Numbered from the stretch's first letter, positions 8,227 through 17,609 are shown. The stretch: DNA of 64,000 nucleotides from Nocardia cyriacigeorgica (GCF_029868385.1 NZ_JARWNX010000037.1:62001-126000), one strand, 5' to 3'. A program made the numbers and translations. Notes: generated by a model not told the origin, from the sequence alone.

Positions 8227-8943
8227 AACCAGCCGGTACAGCAACCACGGCCGCAACGGGAATTCCGGTGCGTAGATGCGCGCGATCAGCCCGCGTGGAC
8301 GTCGGTTGACCGGGTCGAGCACCAACACACGATCGCGATGCAGTTCCTCCGGGCGCAGTGTGGCGGCCCACATCTGCTCCCATTCAGGTGCGTTGCCGCA
8401 GCTGTCGATGATTTCGGCTATCCGTTTGTCGTCGGCGAGCCCCGGCGCCAGCACCCGGAATGCGTTGACCAGTAGCCGTGCCTCACCGGCCCATTCGGGC
8501 AGTACGGTTTTCGCGACCGGATTCAGGAACATCCATTCCAGGATGTTGGTTCCGGCGTCGACGCCGGGAAACCAGCGTTGATACGCGGAATTGGCGGCGA
8601 CGATATCGAAGGTCGGCAGCAATTGGAAACAGGCCGGATGGGTCAGGCTGTGCAGATCGGCCAGGTCGTCGGGCGTCGGACTGTCCGGTACCGCGCCGAG
8701 CCCGGCGGGCAGGAAATCGGGGCGGGTCAGGCTGCTGATATGCCCGCGCAACCACACCGGAACCTGCAAGGCGTCGAAAAGCTGCGACAGGGTGTCCGAA
8801 CCGGGTTGGCGGGCGCCGCTTTCCACCTCCTCGGCCACTACCCGTGAAATCCGGGCCCGGGCGGCCAGTTCGGCGCAGGTCATCCCCAGTGAATTCCGGC
8901 GTTCCCGAACGTATTCACCGATTGTGTAGCGCCTTTCGCCCAT
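8209..8943 (-). CDS. XRE-family regulator with MmyB-like ligand-binding domain
   Basis: A 244-residue protein. Residues about 5-65 form an XRE helix-turn-helix (RRNSLGMTCAELAARARISR and the recognition helix ending EVESGARQP). The C-terminal part, with AANSAYQRWFPGVDAGTNILEWMF, PEWAGEARLLVNAFR and DKRIAEIIDSC, is typical of the MmyB-like domain, a PAS-related fold thought to bind a fatty acid in one structurally studied member. AGGGAAC lies just before the ATG. It stands alone and converges on the VanW gene. Its target may be itself or an unlinked gene; no obvious divergent partner exists. Confidence 0.88.
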   Translation of the reverse strand: MGERRYTIGEYVRERRNSLGMTCAELAARARISRVVAEEVESGARQPGSDTLSQLFDALQVPVWLRGHISSLTRPDFLPAGLGAVPDSPTPDDLADLHSLTHPACFQLLPTFDIVAANSAYQRWFPGVDAGTNILEWMFLNPVAKTVLPEWAGEARLLVNAFRVLAPGLADDKRIAEIIDSCGNAPEWEQMWAATLRPEELHRDRVLVLDPVNRRPRGLIARIYAPEFPLRPWLLYRLVPGARR

Positions 8944-9264
8944 GTTCCCTCACCGATTCGCCTGAAACCACGAAAATCCGGCCCGGCCGACCATGCTGGA
9001 ATACGGTCGACCGCGCCGGATGTCTACATTGCGCATACCCCGGTACCGAGAAGGCAAACGATAGGCGCCGATCCCCACCCCGGCGATTGCCTACAGCGAG
9101 TCGTCGCTCATTCGTTACCCTCGCCTTCGAATTCATTGGTGCGGAAGGCAATCGGTATCGCGGCCGAGTATCGCATATGCGGCCGGGCGCGGAAGAAGCG
9201 GCCGACGCCGAGCCGACCGCCGTCGTGATGGATCAGCGGCGGGCGTATGCCGCGGGCACGCGCA
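8944..9264. other. Intergenic stretch without recognised gene
   Basis: About 320 bases upstream of the XRE regulator. Short open frames are present on both strands but none has a ribosome site or a recognisable protein pattern. I see no convincing hairpin or repeat. Confidence 0.5.
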
Positions 9265-10356
9265 CTACAGCGGCGTGCGCATCAGGATGACGTTGTACTG
9301 GTTGTGCACGGTGAGCAGGAAGTACAGGTCACTGCCGGTTTGGTACGGGTAGATCATCGGGGCGTAGGCGGTGGGCAGCGCCGCGGCTTCGATGAGGGTG
9401 CGTGGCGGGCTCCACGGGCCCTCGGGCGCGGGTGCGGTGCGCAGCACCACGGAATTGGCCGGGTCGGTGGTGAGCATGACGAATTGGCCGAGATGGTCGC
9501 TCCACCGCACCGACAGTTCGGCGACACCGCCCACGATCGGGGCGGCGGCCTTGGCGTCGTTCGGTTTCCAGCCTTTGCCGTCCCAGTATTCGTAGGCGTC
9601 GAGGTTGGCGATATCGGGTTCTCGGACGCGTGAGATGTATCCGGCGTGGTCGCGTCCGGCCGGAGTTCCGTATTTGTAGACGTAGCCGCCGCTGTTGACG
9701 AAGGCGTTCTGCTGGAAGCGTTCGAAACCGTCCACATTCGCCCGGCGGGTGGTGGGCAGCTGGGCCCAGGTCTGGCCGCCGTCACCGGAGACGGCGAGGG
9801 TGGAGAAGTTCGTCTCCCACTTACCGTGATCGCCCCAGTGCCGCACCGACATCATGCTCATGTACTGCACACCGCCGACGGAGGTGCCCGCGGTGGGGAT
9901 GAGGCTGATCTCGATACCGGGGATCTTCGGGCTCGGCAGCGGATTCGGGACCACGCTGTCGAAGATGATGCCCTTCGACGGGTCGGTGGAGTGGCTGCGG
10001 AACAGCACATTGCTGGTCCAGGCCCACACACTGCCCGCGAGCAGATTCGGCACGCCGAGCCCGGCGCTGTCGCCGAAGGCGGTGATCATGCCGCCGCGAC
10101 CGTCGTCCCACATGATGCCCAGATCGGTACCGAGCACATTGGCGTTCTGTGTCTGATTCGGGCTGTCCATTCCGGTGACCTGGAAGACCGCCTGTGTTGG
10201 CCCCGCCAGCGCGGGCAGCCCACGCGGTTGACCGTTGAGGCCCGGAATCGGATTGACGTTGTTCGGATCGGCAATGGCCGGTCCGGCGAGAACCATCGAA
10301 CACACCGCACCCACCGCCCCGGCGCGAGCAAGCGCAGCCAACGATCGGTTCAGCAT
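9265..10356 (-). CDS. Secreted DUF4185-domain protein (copy 1)
   Basis: A 363-residue exported protein. A signal peptide (SLAALARAGAVGAVCSMVLA, cleavage likely after AIA or nearby) leads to a DUF4185 domain that fills the rest: VFQVTGMDSPNQTQN, GTDLGIMWDDGRG, SVGGVQYMSMMSV, the KYGTPAGRD segment, and a C-terminal DLYFLLTVHNQYNV. The repeated pattern resembles a five-bladed or sialidase-like beta propeller, but no activity is established for the family. The ATG at 10356 is preferred to the adjacent GTG at 10359 because AGGAGG is seven bases upstream of it. A close paralogue lies at 15574-16677. Confidence 0.88.
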   Translation of the reverse strand: MLNRSLAALARAGAVGAVCSMVLAGPAIADPNNVNPIPGLNGQPRGLPALAGPTQAVFQVTGMDSPNQTQNANVLGTDLGIMWDDGRGGMITAFGDSAGLGVPNLLAGSVWAWTSNVLFRSHSTDPSKGIIFDSVVPNPLPSPKIPGIEISLIPTAGTSVGGVQYMSMMSVRHWGDHGKWETNFSTLAVSGDGGQTWAQLPTTRRANVDGFERFQQNAFVNSGGYVYKYGTPAGRDHAGYISRVREPDIANLDAYEYWDGKGWKPNDAKAAAPIVGGVAELSVRWSDHLGQFVMLTTDPANSVVLRTAPAPEGPWSPPRTLIEAAALPTAYAPMIYPYQTGSDLYFLLTVHNQYNVILMRTPL

Positions 10357-10452
10357 CACGTTTCCTCCTGGCGGTTCTACCGGTTCCGAGCGCTAGCAGA
10401 ACCCTATCCGGGACGGCGGACACCTGCCACGCGGAGCCTCCTGCCCGACACG

Positions 10453-10488
10453 TAAAAGAGCGGCCCGGAAATCCCGGACCGCTCTCTT
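10453..10488 (-). terminator. Intrinsic terminator of fadE5
   Basis: On the minus strand GAGCGGTCCGG pairs with CCGGGCCGCTC through one G-U pair and runs into CTTTT. It lies 28 nt past the fadE5 stop codon. The plus-strand version has a C-A mismatch, so the minus strand is the likely user. Confidence 0.7.
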
Positions 10489-10515
10489 ACTTTGCTTTGT
10501 GCCTGACTTGCCGGC

Positions 10516-12351
10516 TCAGAAGGCGGCTTCGTCCAGTTCCATGATGTCGTTGTCCAGGTTGGCCAGCACCGCGCGGGTGGAGGTCAGCTCCGGCAGGACG
10601 TTGCGGGCGAAGAACTGCGCGACCGCGACCTTGCCGGTGTAGAAGGACTGGTCGGCGCCGGTGACGCCTTCGTCCAGCTTGGCGCCCGCGACCTCGGCGT
10701 GGCGCAGCAGCTGCCAGCCGATGAGCAGATCGCCGACGGCGAGCAGGAAGCGCACCGAACCGAGGCCGACCTTGTACAGCTCCGACGGCTGCTCCTGGGC
10801 GCCCATCAGGTGTCCGGTCAGCGTGGCGGCCATGGCCTGCACATCCTCGAGCGCGGTGGCCAGCAGCTTGCGCTCGGCCTTCAGGCGGCCGTTGCCCGCC
10901 TCCGAGTCGATGAACTTCTGGATCTGACCGGCCACGTGCGCCAGGGCGACGCCGCGGTCGCGGGCGATCTTGCGGAAGAAGAAGTCCTGCGCCTGGATGG
11001 CGGTGGTGCCCTCGTAGAGCGAGTCGATCTTGGCGTCGCGGATGTACTGCTCGATCGGGTAGTCCTGGAGGAAGCCGGAGCCGCCGAAGGTCTGCAACGA
11101 TTCGGTCAGGTACTGGTAGGCACGCTCGGAACCGACACCCTTGACGATCGGCAGCAGCAGATCGTTGACGCGGAAGGCGGTGTCCTTGTCGGCGCCCGAC
11201 ACCAGGTTGGCGATGTCGTCGTTCTGGTGCGCCGCGGTGTAGAGGTAGATGGCGCGCAGACCCTCGGCGTAGGCCTTCTGGAGGGCCAGTGAGCGACGCA
11301 CGTCCGGGTGATGGGTGATGGTGACGCGCGGTGCGGTCTTATCGGTCATCTGGGTCAGGTCGGCGCCCTGCACCCGCTGCTTGGCGTAGTCGAGCGCGTT
11401 CAGGTAACCGGTGGACAGGGTGGCGATGGCCTTGGTGCCCACCATCATGCGCGCGTTCTCGATAACGTCGAACATCTGCGCGATGCCGTTGTGCACCTCG
11501 CCGACCAGCCAGCCCTTGGCGGGCACACCGTGGCCGCCGAAGGTGACCTCACAGGTGGCCGAGACCTTGATGCCCATCTTGTGCTCGACGTTGGTGACGA
11601 AGACACCGTTGCGGTCGCCGAGGGTTTCGGTCTCGAAGTCGAAGTGCCACTTCGGCACGTAGAACAGCGACAGGCCCTTGGTGCCAGGTCCTGCGCCCTC
11701 GGGGCGGGCCAGCACCAGGTGCATGATGTTCTCGAACAGGTCGTCGGAGTCACCGGAGGTGATGAAGCGCTTGACGCCCTCGATGTGCCAGGAGCCGTCC
11801 TCCTGCTTGACGGCCTTGGTGCGGCCCGCGCCGACGTCGGAGCCCGCGTCGGGCTCGGTCAGCACCATGGTGGCGCCCCAGTTGCGCTCGGCGATGATCT
11901 GAGCCCACTTCTTCTGCTCATCGGTGCCGTTGTTGTAGAAGACCTGCGCGAAGCCAGCGCCCGCCGCGTACATCTGCGCGGGCGGGTTGGCGCCGAGGAT
12001 CATCTCGCCGAGGGCCCAGCCGACGACGCTCGGGGCGCCGAGGCCGCCCAGCTCCTCGCGGACGGGAACCTTGGACCAACCGGCGTCCTCGAGGGCGCGG
12101 TAGGACTTCTTGAACGATTCGGGGAGGGTGACGGTGTGGGTCTCCGGGTCGAAGACGGGCGGGTTGCGGTCGCCGTCGACGAAGGAGTCGGCCAGCGGGC
12201 CTTCGGCAAGGCGCCGGACCTCGTTGAGCATTTCCTTCACGGTGTCGGTGTCCAGATCACCGTAGGCGCCGTTGTCCAGCAGCGAACCGATGCCGAGGAC
12301 CTCGAAGAGGTTGAACTCCAGGTCCCGGACGTTGCTCTTGTAGTGGCCCAT
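10516..12351 (-). CDS. fadE5: Acyl-CoA dehydrogenase FadE5
   Basis: A 611-residue acyl-CoA dehydrogenase of the long (600-residue) class. From memory it matches M. tuberculosis FadE5 (Rv0244c) along its full length: the start [18 protein letters not shown], the flavin-binding segment [77 protein letters not shown] and the ending [14 protein letters not shown] are nearly the same. It carries out the FAD-dependent first step of fatty acid beta-oxidation, passing electrons to an electron-transfer flavoprotein. The start at 12351 agrees with the family. Upstream lie two TAC-N6-GTA dyads (12446-12486) and downstream an intrinsic terminator, so it is probably monocistronic. Confidence 0.96.
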   Translation of the reverse strand: MGHYKSNVRDLEFNLFEVLGIGSLLDNGAYGDLDTDTVKEMLNEVRRLAEGPLADSFVDGDRNPPVFDPETHTVTLPESFKKSYRALEDAGWSKVPVREELGGLGAPSVVGWALGEMILGANPPAQMYAAGAGFAQVFYNNGTDEQKKWAQIIAERNWGATMVLTEPDAGSDVGAGRTKAVKQEDGSWHIEGVKRFITSGDSDDLFENIMHLVLARPEGAGPGTKGLSLFYVPKWHFDFETETLGDRNGVFVTNVEHKMGIKVSATCEVTFGGHGVPAKGWLVGEVHNGIAQMFDVIENARMMVGTKAIATLSTGYLNALDYAKQRVQGADLTQMTDKTAPRVTITHHPDVRRSLALQKAYAEGLRAIYLYTAAHQNDDIANLVSGADKDTAFRVNDLLLPIVKGVGSERAYQYLTESLQTFGGSGFLQDYPIEQYIRDAKIDSLYEGTTAIQAQDFFFRKIARDRGVALAHVAGQIQKFIDSEAGNGRLKAERKLLATALEDVQAMAATLTGHLMGAQEQPSELYKVGLGSVRFLLAVGDLLIGWQLLRHAEVAGAKLDEGVTGADQSFYTGKVAVAQFFARNVLPELTSTRAVLANLDNDIMELDEAAF

Positions 12352-12445
12352 GTCTGCTACTCACTCTCCATCGAGTTGGTGCGGTCGGTTGTTTGCCGTT
12401 CCCGCCCGTTGTCGCCTCCGGGTAGCCATACCGGTTTTCCGCATG

Positions 12446-12486
12446 CTACTCGCGGGTAACTTATGCGCCATATTACCGGCCGGTAA
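12446..12486 (-). promoter_or_regulatory. Two dyad operators upstream of fadE5
   Basis: CTACTCGCGGGTAA (12446-12459) and the perfect palindrome TTACCGGCCGGTAA (12473-12486) share the form TAC-N6-GTA. They lie about 95-135 nt upstream of the fadE5 start. The same 13-mer CTACTCGCGGGTA recurs before the crotonase at 61732-62436, which supports a common regulator of the TetR type. Confidence 0.6.
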
Positions 12487-12582
12487 GGCGGTCGCAAAGA
12501 CGAACCCCGCCAATGTGACGCGATGAACACGCCACCGACCTCGGGCCGGATGCTGGCAGCTGACCTGGGGTTACTGTGAGGT

Positions 12583-13182
12583 GTGCGGATCGAGACGAGT
12601 GCCGGGCCCGCCGAGGTGCAGCTGCGACGCCCGCGCGGGGCCGAGTTCCTCCTCCTGCTCACTCACGGTGCCGGTGGTGGCGTGGATACCAAAGACATTA
12701 TCGCTGTTGGTGATTCGGCTATCGCCAATGGTGGAGCGGTGGGGCTGGTGGTGCAGCCGTATCGGGTAGCCGGTGGGCGGGCGCCCGGCTCGGCGACCAA
12801 ACAGGACGCTGCCTGGCTCGAGATCGTCGACGCGGTGCGTCGGCGCGTTGGTCGGAAACTGCCGCTGATCCAGGGTGGACGCAGCAACGGGGCGCGGGTG
12901 GCGTGCCGCACCGCCGTCGAGGTCGGTGCGCGCGGGGTGATCGCGCTGTCGTTTCCGCTGCATCCGCCGGGTAAACCGGAGAAATCCCGCCGGGACGAGC
13001 TGCTGGCCCCCGGTGATATCGAGGTGGTCGTGATCAATGGCGGCAGCGATCCGTTCGGTATCCCCGACCCCGCCGACGCCGCCGAGGTATGCGTCATCCC
13101 AGGTCAGCCCCATTCGTTCCGGACCGGCTTCGAGACGATCGCGGAGACGGTGACGCCGTGGTTCGCGCGCTGGAGTAGTTAG
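12583..13182 (+). CDS. Alpha/beta-hydrolase family protein (KANL3/Tex30-like)
   Basis: A 199-residue hydrolase-fold protein. LLLTHGAGGGVDTKD marks the oxyanion region, and GGRSNGARVACRTA carries the nucleophile-elbow serine in the form GRSNG; the C-terminal QPHSFR supplies the histidine. This fits the small KANL3/Tex30-like hydrolases annotated in actinobacteria, whose substrates are unknown. Start is a GTG with only a weak GAGG upstream. It is transcribed away from fadE5 and may share the intergenic control region. Confidence 0.8.
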   Translation: MRIETSAGPAEVQLRRPRGAEFLLLLTHGAGGGVDTKDIIAVGDSAIANGGAVGLVVQPYRVAGGRAPGSATKQDAAWLEIVDAVRRRVGRKLPLIQGGRSNGARVACRTAVEVGARGVIALSFPLHPPGKPEKSRRDELLAPGDIEVVVINGGSDPFGIPDPADAAEVCVIPGQPHSFRTGFETIAETVTPWFARWSS

Positions 13183-13240
13183 CGCCGACACCGGGGGCGC
13201 GAACGCTGGTCGCGCCGACGGTCGGTTGCGGCCGCGCTGA

Positions 13241-13927
13241 TCAGGCCGGTTGTTCGGCGCCGGGTGCCAGATCGGCGCGGGTGGCGATGACGAGGGCGTC
13301 GATGGCATCGCGGCCCTCGGTCGGCCGATGGATCCGGTCGGCGCCGCGGATCCTGATCTCGGACAGGCCCGCCAGATCGGCGACGATGTCGTCGGGTGTG
13401 AACAGGATCCGCGGGTCCTGTGGGCCGCCGTAACCATCGGTGAGATTGGTGCTGTCGTGGCCGAGGACCAGCAGGGTGGCGCCGGGGCTCAGTAGCTCGG
13501 CCGCCTGCCGCACCAGCGGACCGCGCTGGGCGGCAGGCAGATGTAGGAACACCATCAGGACCAGTTCGAACGGCCCGGTGATCTCGGCGCTGCCGAAATC
13601 GGTGAGATCGGTGCACTGCCAGGTCAGCCGGTCCCGCACCGAACGCGACAGACGGGTCGCGACCGTCCGGCCCTTATCGATGCCGACCTGCGAGAAATCG
13701 ACCGCGTGCACCCGCCAGCCATGGGTCGCCAGCCACAGCGCGTTGCGCCCCTCACCGCAGGCCAGATCCAGCGCGCGCGGCAGGTCGGGGACCGTGCCGT
13801 CCGCGTCCGGATATCGCGGCGTCACCCGATCCAGGCCGAACACATGCTCCACGACGGTGCTGTTCGGCGGTGCGCCCCACACCAATTCACCCTGCGCGTA
13901 CCGCGCATCCCAATCGGCCGCGTCCAT
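13241..13927 (-). CDS. SAM-dependent methyltransferase (class I, TehB-like)
   Basis: A 228-residue protein with the SAM-binding motif I ALDLACGEGRNALWLA followed by VHAVDFSQVGID, and a post-motif FELVLMVFLHLPAAQRG. The opening DWDARYAQGELVWG is typical of the TehB/thiopurine-type methyltransferase group. The final 70 residues contain RIHRPTEGRDAIDALVIATR, common in actinobacterial members. Substrate unknown; a tellurite or small-molecule detoxification role is possible. The ribosome site AAGGTGG is inside a small hairpin (CGACCA / TGGTCG, 13929-13946) directly before the ATG. Confidence 0.85.
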   Translation of the reverse strand: MDAADWDARYAQGELVWGAPPNSTVVEHVFGLDRVTPRYPDADGTVPDLPRALDLACGEGRNALWLATHGWRVHAVDFSQVGIDKGRTVATRLSRSVRDRLTWQCTDLTDFGSAEITGPFELVLMVFLHLPAAQRGPLVRQAAELLSPGATLLVLGHDSTNLTDGYGGPQDPRILFTPDDIVADLAGLSEIRIRGADRIHRPTEGRDAIDALVIATRADLAPGAEQPA

Positions 13928-14194
13928 ACGACCACCTTATTGGTCGGACGCGACTCCAGGTGTTCGCTTCGCAGCCGGTCGCGCAGCCCGGCTTGCGGGG
14001 ACCTGTCCGCTCACAGGACCCGGCCACGCTCGACCGACCTTGCCCGCTCATCCGCTCTGTCCATAGGGACATCCGGTTGGCGGCGGCTCTCCATGGTCGC
14101 AGCAACCTCGCCCGGTTCGCGGCGAGTCGAGGCGTCCGACCCGCCCGGCATCAGTGCAGCGTCATCGCTCGACCGCGGTCGGGCTCCTCGCCGG

Positions 14195-15421
14195 TCAGGC
14201 GTCGAACTCCGGGAGCCAATCGACCGGCGTCGTTTCCCGGATATGGATCAGGACGTCGAAGGCGGCGGCCAAGGATTCGACCGAGGTGAACGCTTCGGCG
14301 TCCTCGGCCGGGTCGTAGATGCCGCTGATGGTGCGGAGCTTCGCCGGTGCGCGCCGCCAGCGGTCGACGGCTTCGGGCACGTCGTCGCGGAGGTCGACGA
14401 TGAAGGCGGGCAGGTCGACCGCGCCCAAGGCCGCGTCCACCAGGTCGGGGGCCGGGGCGGGCGCGATCGCGGCGCCGAGATCGCCGTGGTGGAAACCGAT
14501 GGCGACCGAGACGTACCGTGCGCCGAACTCGTTCCTGAGATGGAAGCCCGCGCCGCGGAACCGCACCGGATCGGTCACCCCGAGGTTCGCGTCGGCAGCG
14601 GCGGTGTGGCCGATGCCGTCCCAGTAGACGATCTTCGCGCCCGTGCGCCGATGCCGCTCGACGATGGTCGTGGCCGAGCTGCGCTCATCCCTGCCGAAAC
14701 CGCCCTGTCCGGCGACGCTGTTCTCATGGAACGCGACGATCATCCGCATCCGTTCGGTCACGTCGTCCGGCGTGTCGGACAGCTGATTCAGCACGACCAT
14801 GGCGTCGCGGGCATGGTCGGCGAACGGCCGTCCGGGGTGAATGCCCTGATGACGCTGCACATGCTCATCGACCCGGTGCGCCGTGCGGATCGGCGTGAGA
14901 TGGGATTCCAGCTGCTCCAACGCCTCCGGGGCATGACGGCGGACATGCTCGATGACCACGTCGTAGTCGGAGTCCTCGGCGGCGGGCGGGTTCACGCCGA
15001 ACACCGCGACCGGATCCTCGGGGTGCTCTGCGTTGAAGTCGCGGATCCACTCGAGCGTGGCCACCATTTCGGCGGTCCGCCACGGCCGCCAGGCGTCGGT
15101 CAGCGCCGTCGCCGGATCGCCGGTGCCGGTGCGGACGTAATCGTCGAGCCGCGCACCGGAGCGCGCACCGTCCTGGATGGCGAGGGCGCGGAAGCCGTGC
15201 TCGCGCACCAGGGCGCGGAACAGGCGTTCGCGCACGCCGTAGGTCTGCCGGGAAAAGCGGGTGGATTCGCCGAGCCCGACCACGGTCGCCTCGGCGAGGT
15301 GCTCGGTCAATCGCGCGATATCGGCGGCATCGGCGTCGGATTCGGTCCGTACCGGCTGTGCGCGCGCCCGCAGCCACTCGTGCACGTCGGTGGTGCGGCT
15401 GGTCTGGATGTTCGCAGTCAT
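14195..15421 (-). CDS. Erythromycin esterase-fold protein with altered catalytic residues
   Basis: A 408-residue member of the erythromycin esterase (Ere) family: VVGLGESTRFSRQTY, FRALVREHGFRALAIQDG and KIVYWDGIGHTAAADAN follow the family order. In EreB the motif is GENSHF, with a key Glu and His, then FEFG and WAHNxH. Here the Glu is kept (residue 52) but the His is replaced by Arg 55, the Glu of FEFG by Gln 83, and the first His of WAHNxH is lost (near residue 268). So a macrolide esterase activity is doubtful. The ATG at 15421 follows GGGAGGACC; the longer frame reads over the neighbouring gene. Stands alone, with a dyad in its promoter. Confidence 0.82.
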   Translation of the reverse strand: MTANIQTSRTTDVHEWLRARAQPVRTESDADAADIARLTEHLAEATVVGLGESTRFSRQTYGVRERLFRALVREHGFRALAIQDGARSGARLDDYVRTGTGDPATALTDAWRPWRTAEMVATLEWIRDFNAEHPEDPVAVFGVNPPAAEDSDYDVVIEHVRRHAPEALEQLESHLTPIRTAHRVDEHVQRHQGIHPGRPFADHARDAMVVLNQLSDTPDDVTERMRMIVAFHENSVAGQGGFGRDERSSATTIVERHRRTGAKIVYWDGIGHTAAADANLGVTDPVRFRGAGFHLRNEFGARYVSVAIGFHHGDLGAAIAPAPAPDLVDAALGAVDLPAFIVDLRDDVPEAVDRWRRAPAKLRTISGIYDPAEDAEAFTSVESLAAAFDVLIHIRETTPVDWLPEFDA

Positions 15422-15459
15422 GAGGTCCTCCCGTGTCGATCCCGTGTACTGAACCGACC

Positions 15460-15487
15460 CTCTTACATCAACCATTGTTGAGGTCAA
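15460..15487 (-). promoter_or_regulatory. Promoter with dyad in the spacer, for the Ere-like gene
   Basis: On the minus strand TTGACC (15482-15487) and TAAGAG (15460-15465) are 16-17 bp apart, and the dyad CCTCAAC-AATG-GTTGATG (15466-15483) fills the space between. A MerR- or TetR-type regulator is possible; no adjacent regulator gene exists. Confidence 0.45.
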
Positions 15488-15573
15488 GTCCAGGTGTGGA
15501 TTCGGGTGGAGGCCCCGAAAACGCCGATGCCCGCGCACAATCGCGCGGGCATCGGTTGGGCGATCGAACGGAT

Positions 15574-16677
15574 CTACAACTGCGTCCGCATCAACACCAC
15601 GTTGTACTGGCTGTGCACGGTGGTAAGGAAGTACAGATCGCGTCCGGTCTGGTACGGGAAGATCGCCGGAGCGTAGGCGGTGGGCAGTTCGCGGGTGTCG
15701 ATCAGCACTTCCGGTGCGCTCCACGGGCCGACCGGCGAGGACGCGCGGCGCATGACCACCGAGTTCCACGGATCGGTGGTGAGCGAGATGAACTGGCCGA
15801 GATAGGCGTTGTACATCACCGACAGTTCGCCGACACCGTGCATGATCGGGGCCGCCTTGTTGACATCGCGGTTCCAGCCGCCGCCGTCCCAGTACTCATA
15901 GGCGCCGAGATTCTGGATATCGGGTTCGCGCACCCGCGAGATGTAGGCGGCATTGTCGCGTCCGGACGGTGTGCCGTACACGTAGACGAATCCGCCGTCC
16001 TTCAGGAAGGCATTCATCTGGAAGTTGGCATTGCCACCTTCGTTCGGGCGCCGGGTGGCGGTGAGATCGGCCCAGGTCTCGCCATTGTCGGCGGAGGCGG
16101 CCAGGCCGGAGAAATTGGTCGTCCACTCGCCGGGGGCGTCCCAGGTCTTCACCGACATCGTGCTCATGTACTGCACGCCGCCGACCGAGATGCCCGCCGT
16201 CGGGATGCGGCTGATCTCCAGGAACGGGATCTTCGGGCTCGGAATCAGATCGCGCGCCTGGCCGAAGACGTCGCGGACCACACTGTCGAAGAAGATGCCA
16301 TTGGCCGGATCGGTGGTGTGGCTGCGCACCAGAATATTGCTGCGCCAAGCCCACATACTGCCCGCTAGCAGGTTCGGGAAGCCGAGACCTGCCGTATCGC
16401 CGAACGCGGTGAGCATCTCGCCGTGCCCGTTGTCCCACATGATGCCGAGGTCGGTGCCGAGCACGTTGTAGTTCTGGGTGACATTCGGGCTGGCCATGCC
16501 GGTCACCTGGAAGACGGCCTTGGTGCGTCCGGGCAGATTGGGCAGGCCGTTGGTGCCGTTGAGCACCGGGATCGGGTTGATGGCGTTTGGGTTTGCCGTG
16601 GCCGGGGTAGTCGCGGTGAGAAGCAGGGCCGAGGCGCCCGCGATCGCGGTCATCAGAATGGACGCGGTTCTGCTCAC
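15574..16677 (-). CDS. Secreted DUF4185-domain protein (copy 2)
   Basis: A 367-residue exported protein, paralogous to the one at 9265-10356 over its whole length: NPIPVLNG, KAVFQVTGMASPN, NVLGTDLGIMWDNGHG, SVGGVQYMSTMSV, GTPSGRD and the ending TVHSQYNVVLMRTQL all align. It differs by a short extra segment (VRDVFGQARDLIPSPK). The signal peptide is SRTASILMTAIAGASALLL with cleavage near TATA or ANA. GTG at 16677 was chosen because GGAGG precedes it; the frame extends upstream without support. The two copies lie 5.2 kb apart in the same orientation with five genes between. Activity unknown. Confidence 0.88.
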   Translation of the reverse strand: MSRTASILMTAIAGASALLLTATTPATANPNAINPIPVLNGTNGLPNLPGRTKAVFQVTGMASPNVTQNYNVLGTDLGIMWDNGHGEMLTAFGDTAGLGFPNLLAGSMWAWRSNILVRSHTTDPANGIFFDSVVRDVFGQARDLIPSPKIPFLEISRIPTAGISVGGVQYMSTMSVKTWDAPGEWTTNFSGLAASADNGETWADLTATRRPNEGGNANFQMNAFLKDGGFVYVYGTPSGRDNAAYISRVREPDIQNLGAYEYWDGGGWNRDVNKAAPIMHGVGELSVMYNAYLGQFISLTTDPWNSVVMRRASSPVGPWSAPEVLIDTRELPTAYAPAIFPYQTGRDLYFLTTVHSQYNVVLMRTQL

Positions 16678-16837
16678 GTGTCGAGCCTCCGGGGTCGCGC
16701 CGAAACGGGCCTCGATCCACGGCATGCACGTGTGTGTCGTGCGCCACATTTCGGCTGGCTGGCAAATCGTCGGAAATGCTAGCAGTGAAATCCCGGAAAT
16801 TGGGGGGTTGCGTCCGCGACCGGCCGATCCTCCAAAT

Positions 16838-17599
16838 CTATTCCGGTGTTTTTCCACCCGATCCCAATGCGCGCCGCACGATCAGCGGCAACTGTGCGGC
16901 ACGTTCGAGCGCGAACGCGCGGCGCGGCGGGGCGTGCCAGGCGCGGTCGACGAGTCGCTTCGCGGTGGCGACGGCCCGTGGCGGCCGGGCCGCGATGCGA
17001 TCGGCGAGCTTCCCAGCGTCGGCCATCGGATCGGCGCTCACCTCGGTGATCAGACCGATGCGATCGGCGTAGGCGGCGTCGACGGTATCGGCGGTCATGG
17101 CGAGCAGCAGCGCCTGGTCGGCGCCGACGAGCTTGGCAAGCGTCGCCGTACCGGTCATATCCGGGATCAGGCCGTGTTCGACCTCCATCACCGAATATTC
17201 GGACTCGGGCGTGCCGAAACGGACGTCGGCGGCGAGGGCGAGTTGCAGTCCGCCGCCGTAGCAGCGGCCGTGCACGACCGCGATCACCGGGACCGGCAGC
17301 CTGCGCCACACCCAGCATGCTTCTTGAAAGGTGTTGGTGCCGCGCCACGGCCGTGGAATGAAGTTGCGCACGATGGCGAGCGGATCGCCGGTGGCTCCGG
17401 CGATATCGAGACCGCTGCTGAAGCTGGGGCCGTTGCCGGACAGGATGACCGCCCGCACATCGCGATGGTCGGCCACGGTGTGCGCGGCCTCGATCAGCCC
17501 GTGCAGCATCTCGACGGTCAGCCCGTTGTGTTTGTCCGGCCGGTCCAGCGTGACGTAGGCGCGGTCGCCGTCGAATCGCACCGCGATATATGAACCCAT
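16838..17599 (-). CDS. Enoyl-CoA hydratase/isomerase family protein (crotonase)
   Basis: A 253-residue crotonase. YVTLDRPDKHNGL starts the fold, GNGPSFSSGLDI and VVHGRCYGGGLQLALAADVRF form the oxyanion hole that holds the CoA thioester, and SVMEVEHGLIPDMTGT is the active-site loop, with a Glu (EVEHG) that could be the catalytic acid. Three ATGs are in frame at 17617, 17608 and 17599; I chose 17599 because the operator TTACTCATCGGTAA covers the first. Likely acts in fatty-acid or side-chain beta-oxidation. Transcribed divergently from another crotonase at 17789. The exact substrate is not predictable. Confidence 0.87.
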   Translation of the reverse strand: MGSYIAVRFDGDRAYVTLDRPDKHNGLTVEMLHGLIEAAHTVADHRDVRAVILSGNGPSFSSGLDIAGATGDPLAIVRNFIPRPWRGTNTFQEACWVWRRLPVPVIAVVHGRCYGGGLQLALAADVRFGTPESEYSVMEVEHGLIPDMTGTATLAKLVGADQALLLAMTADTVDAAYADRIGLITEVSADPMADAGKLADRIAARPPRAVATAKRLVDRAWHAPPRRAFALERAAQLPLIVRRALGSGGKTPE

Positions 17600-17609
17600 G
17601 ACCCACATC

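Noticed and set aside
9646..10455. Long plus-strand frame over the DUF4185 gene
   Set aside because: It is the complement of a secreted protein gene with signal peptide and ribosome site, and its own sequence lacks any pattern.
14195..15421. Calling this gene a macrolide-resistance esterase
   Set aside because: The key catalytic His and a Glu are replaced, so I kept only a fold assignment.
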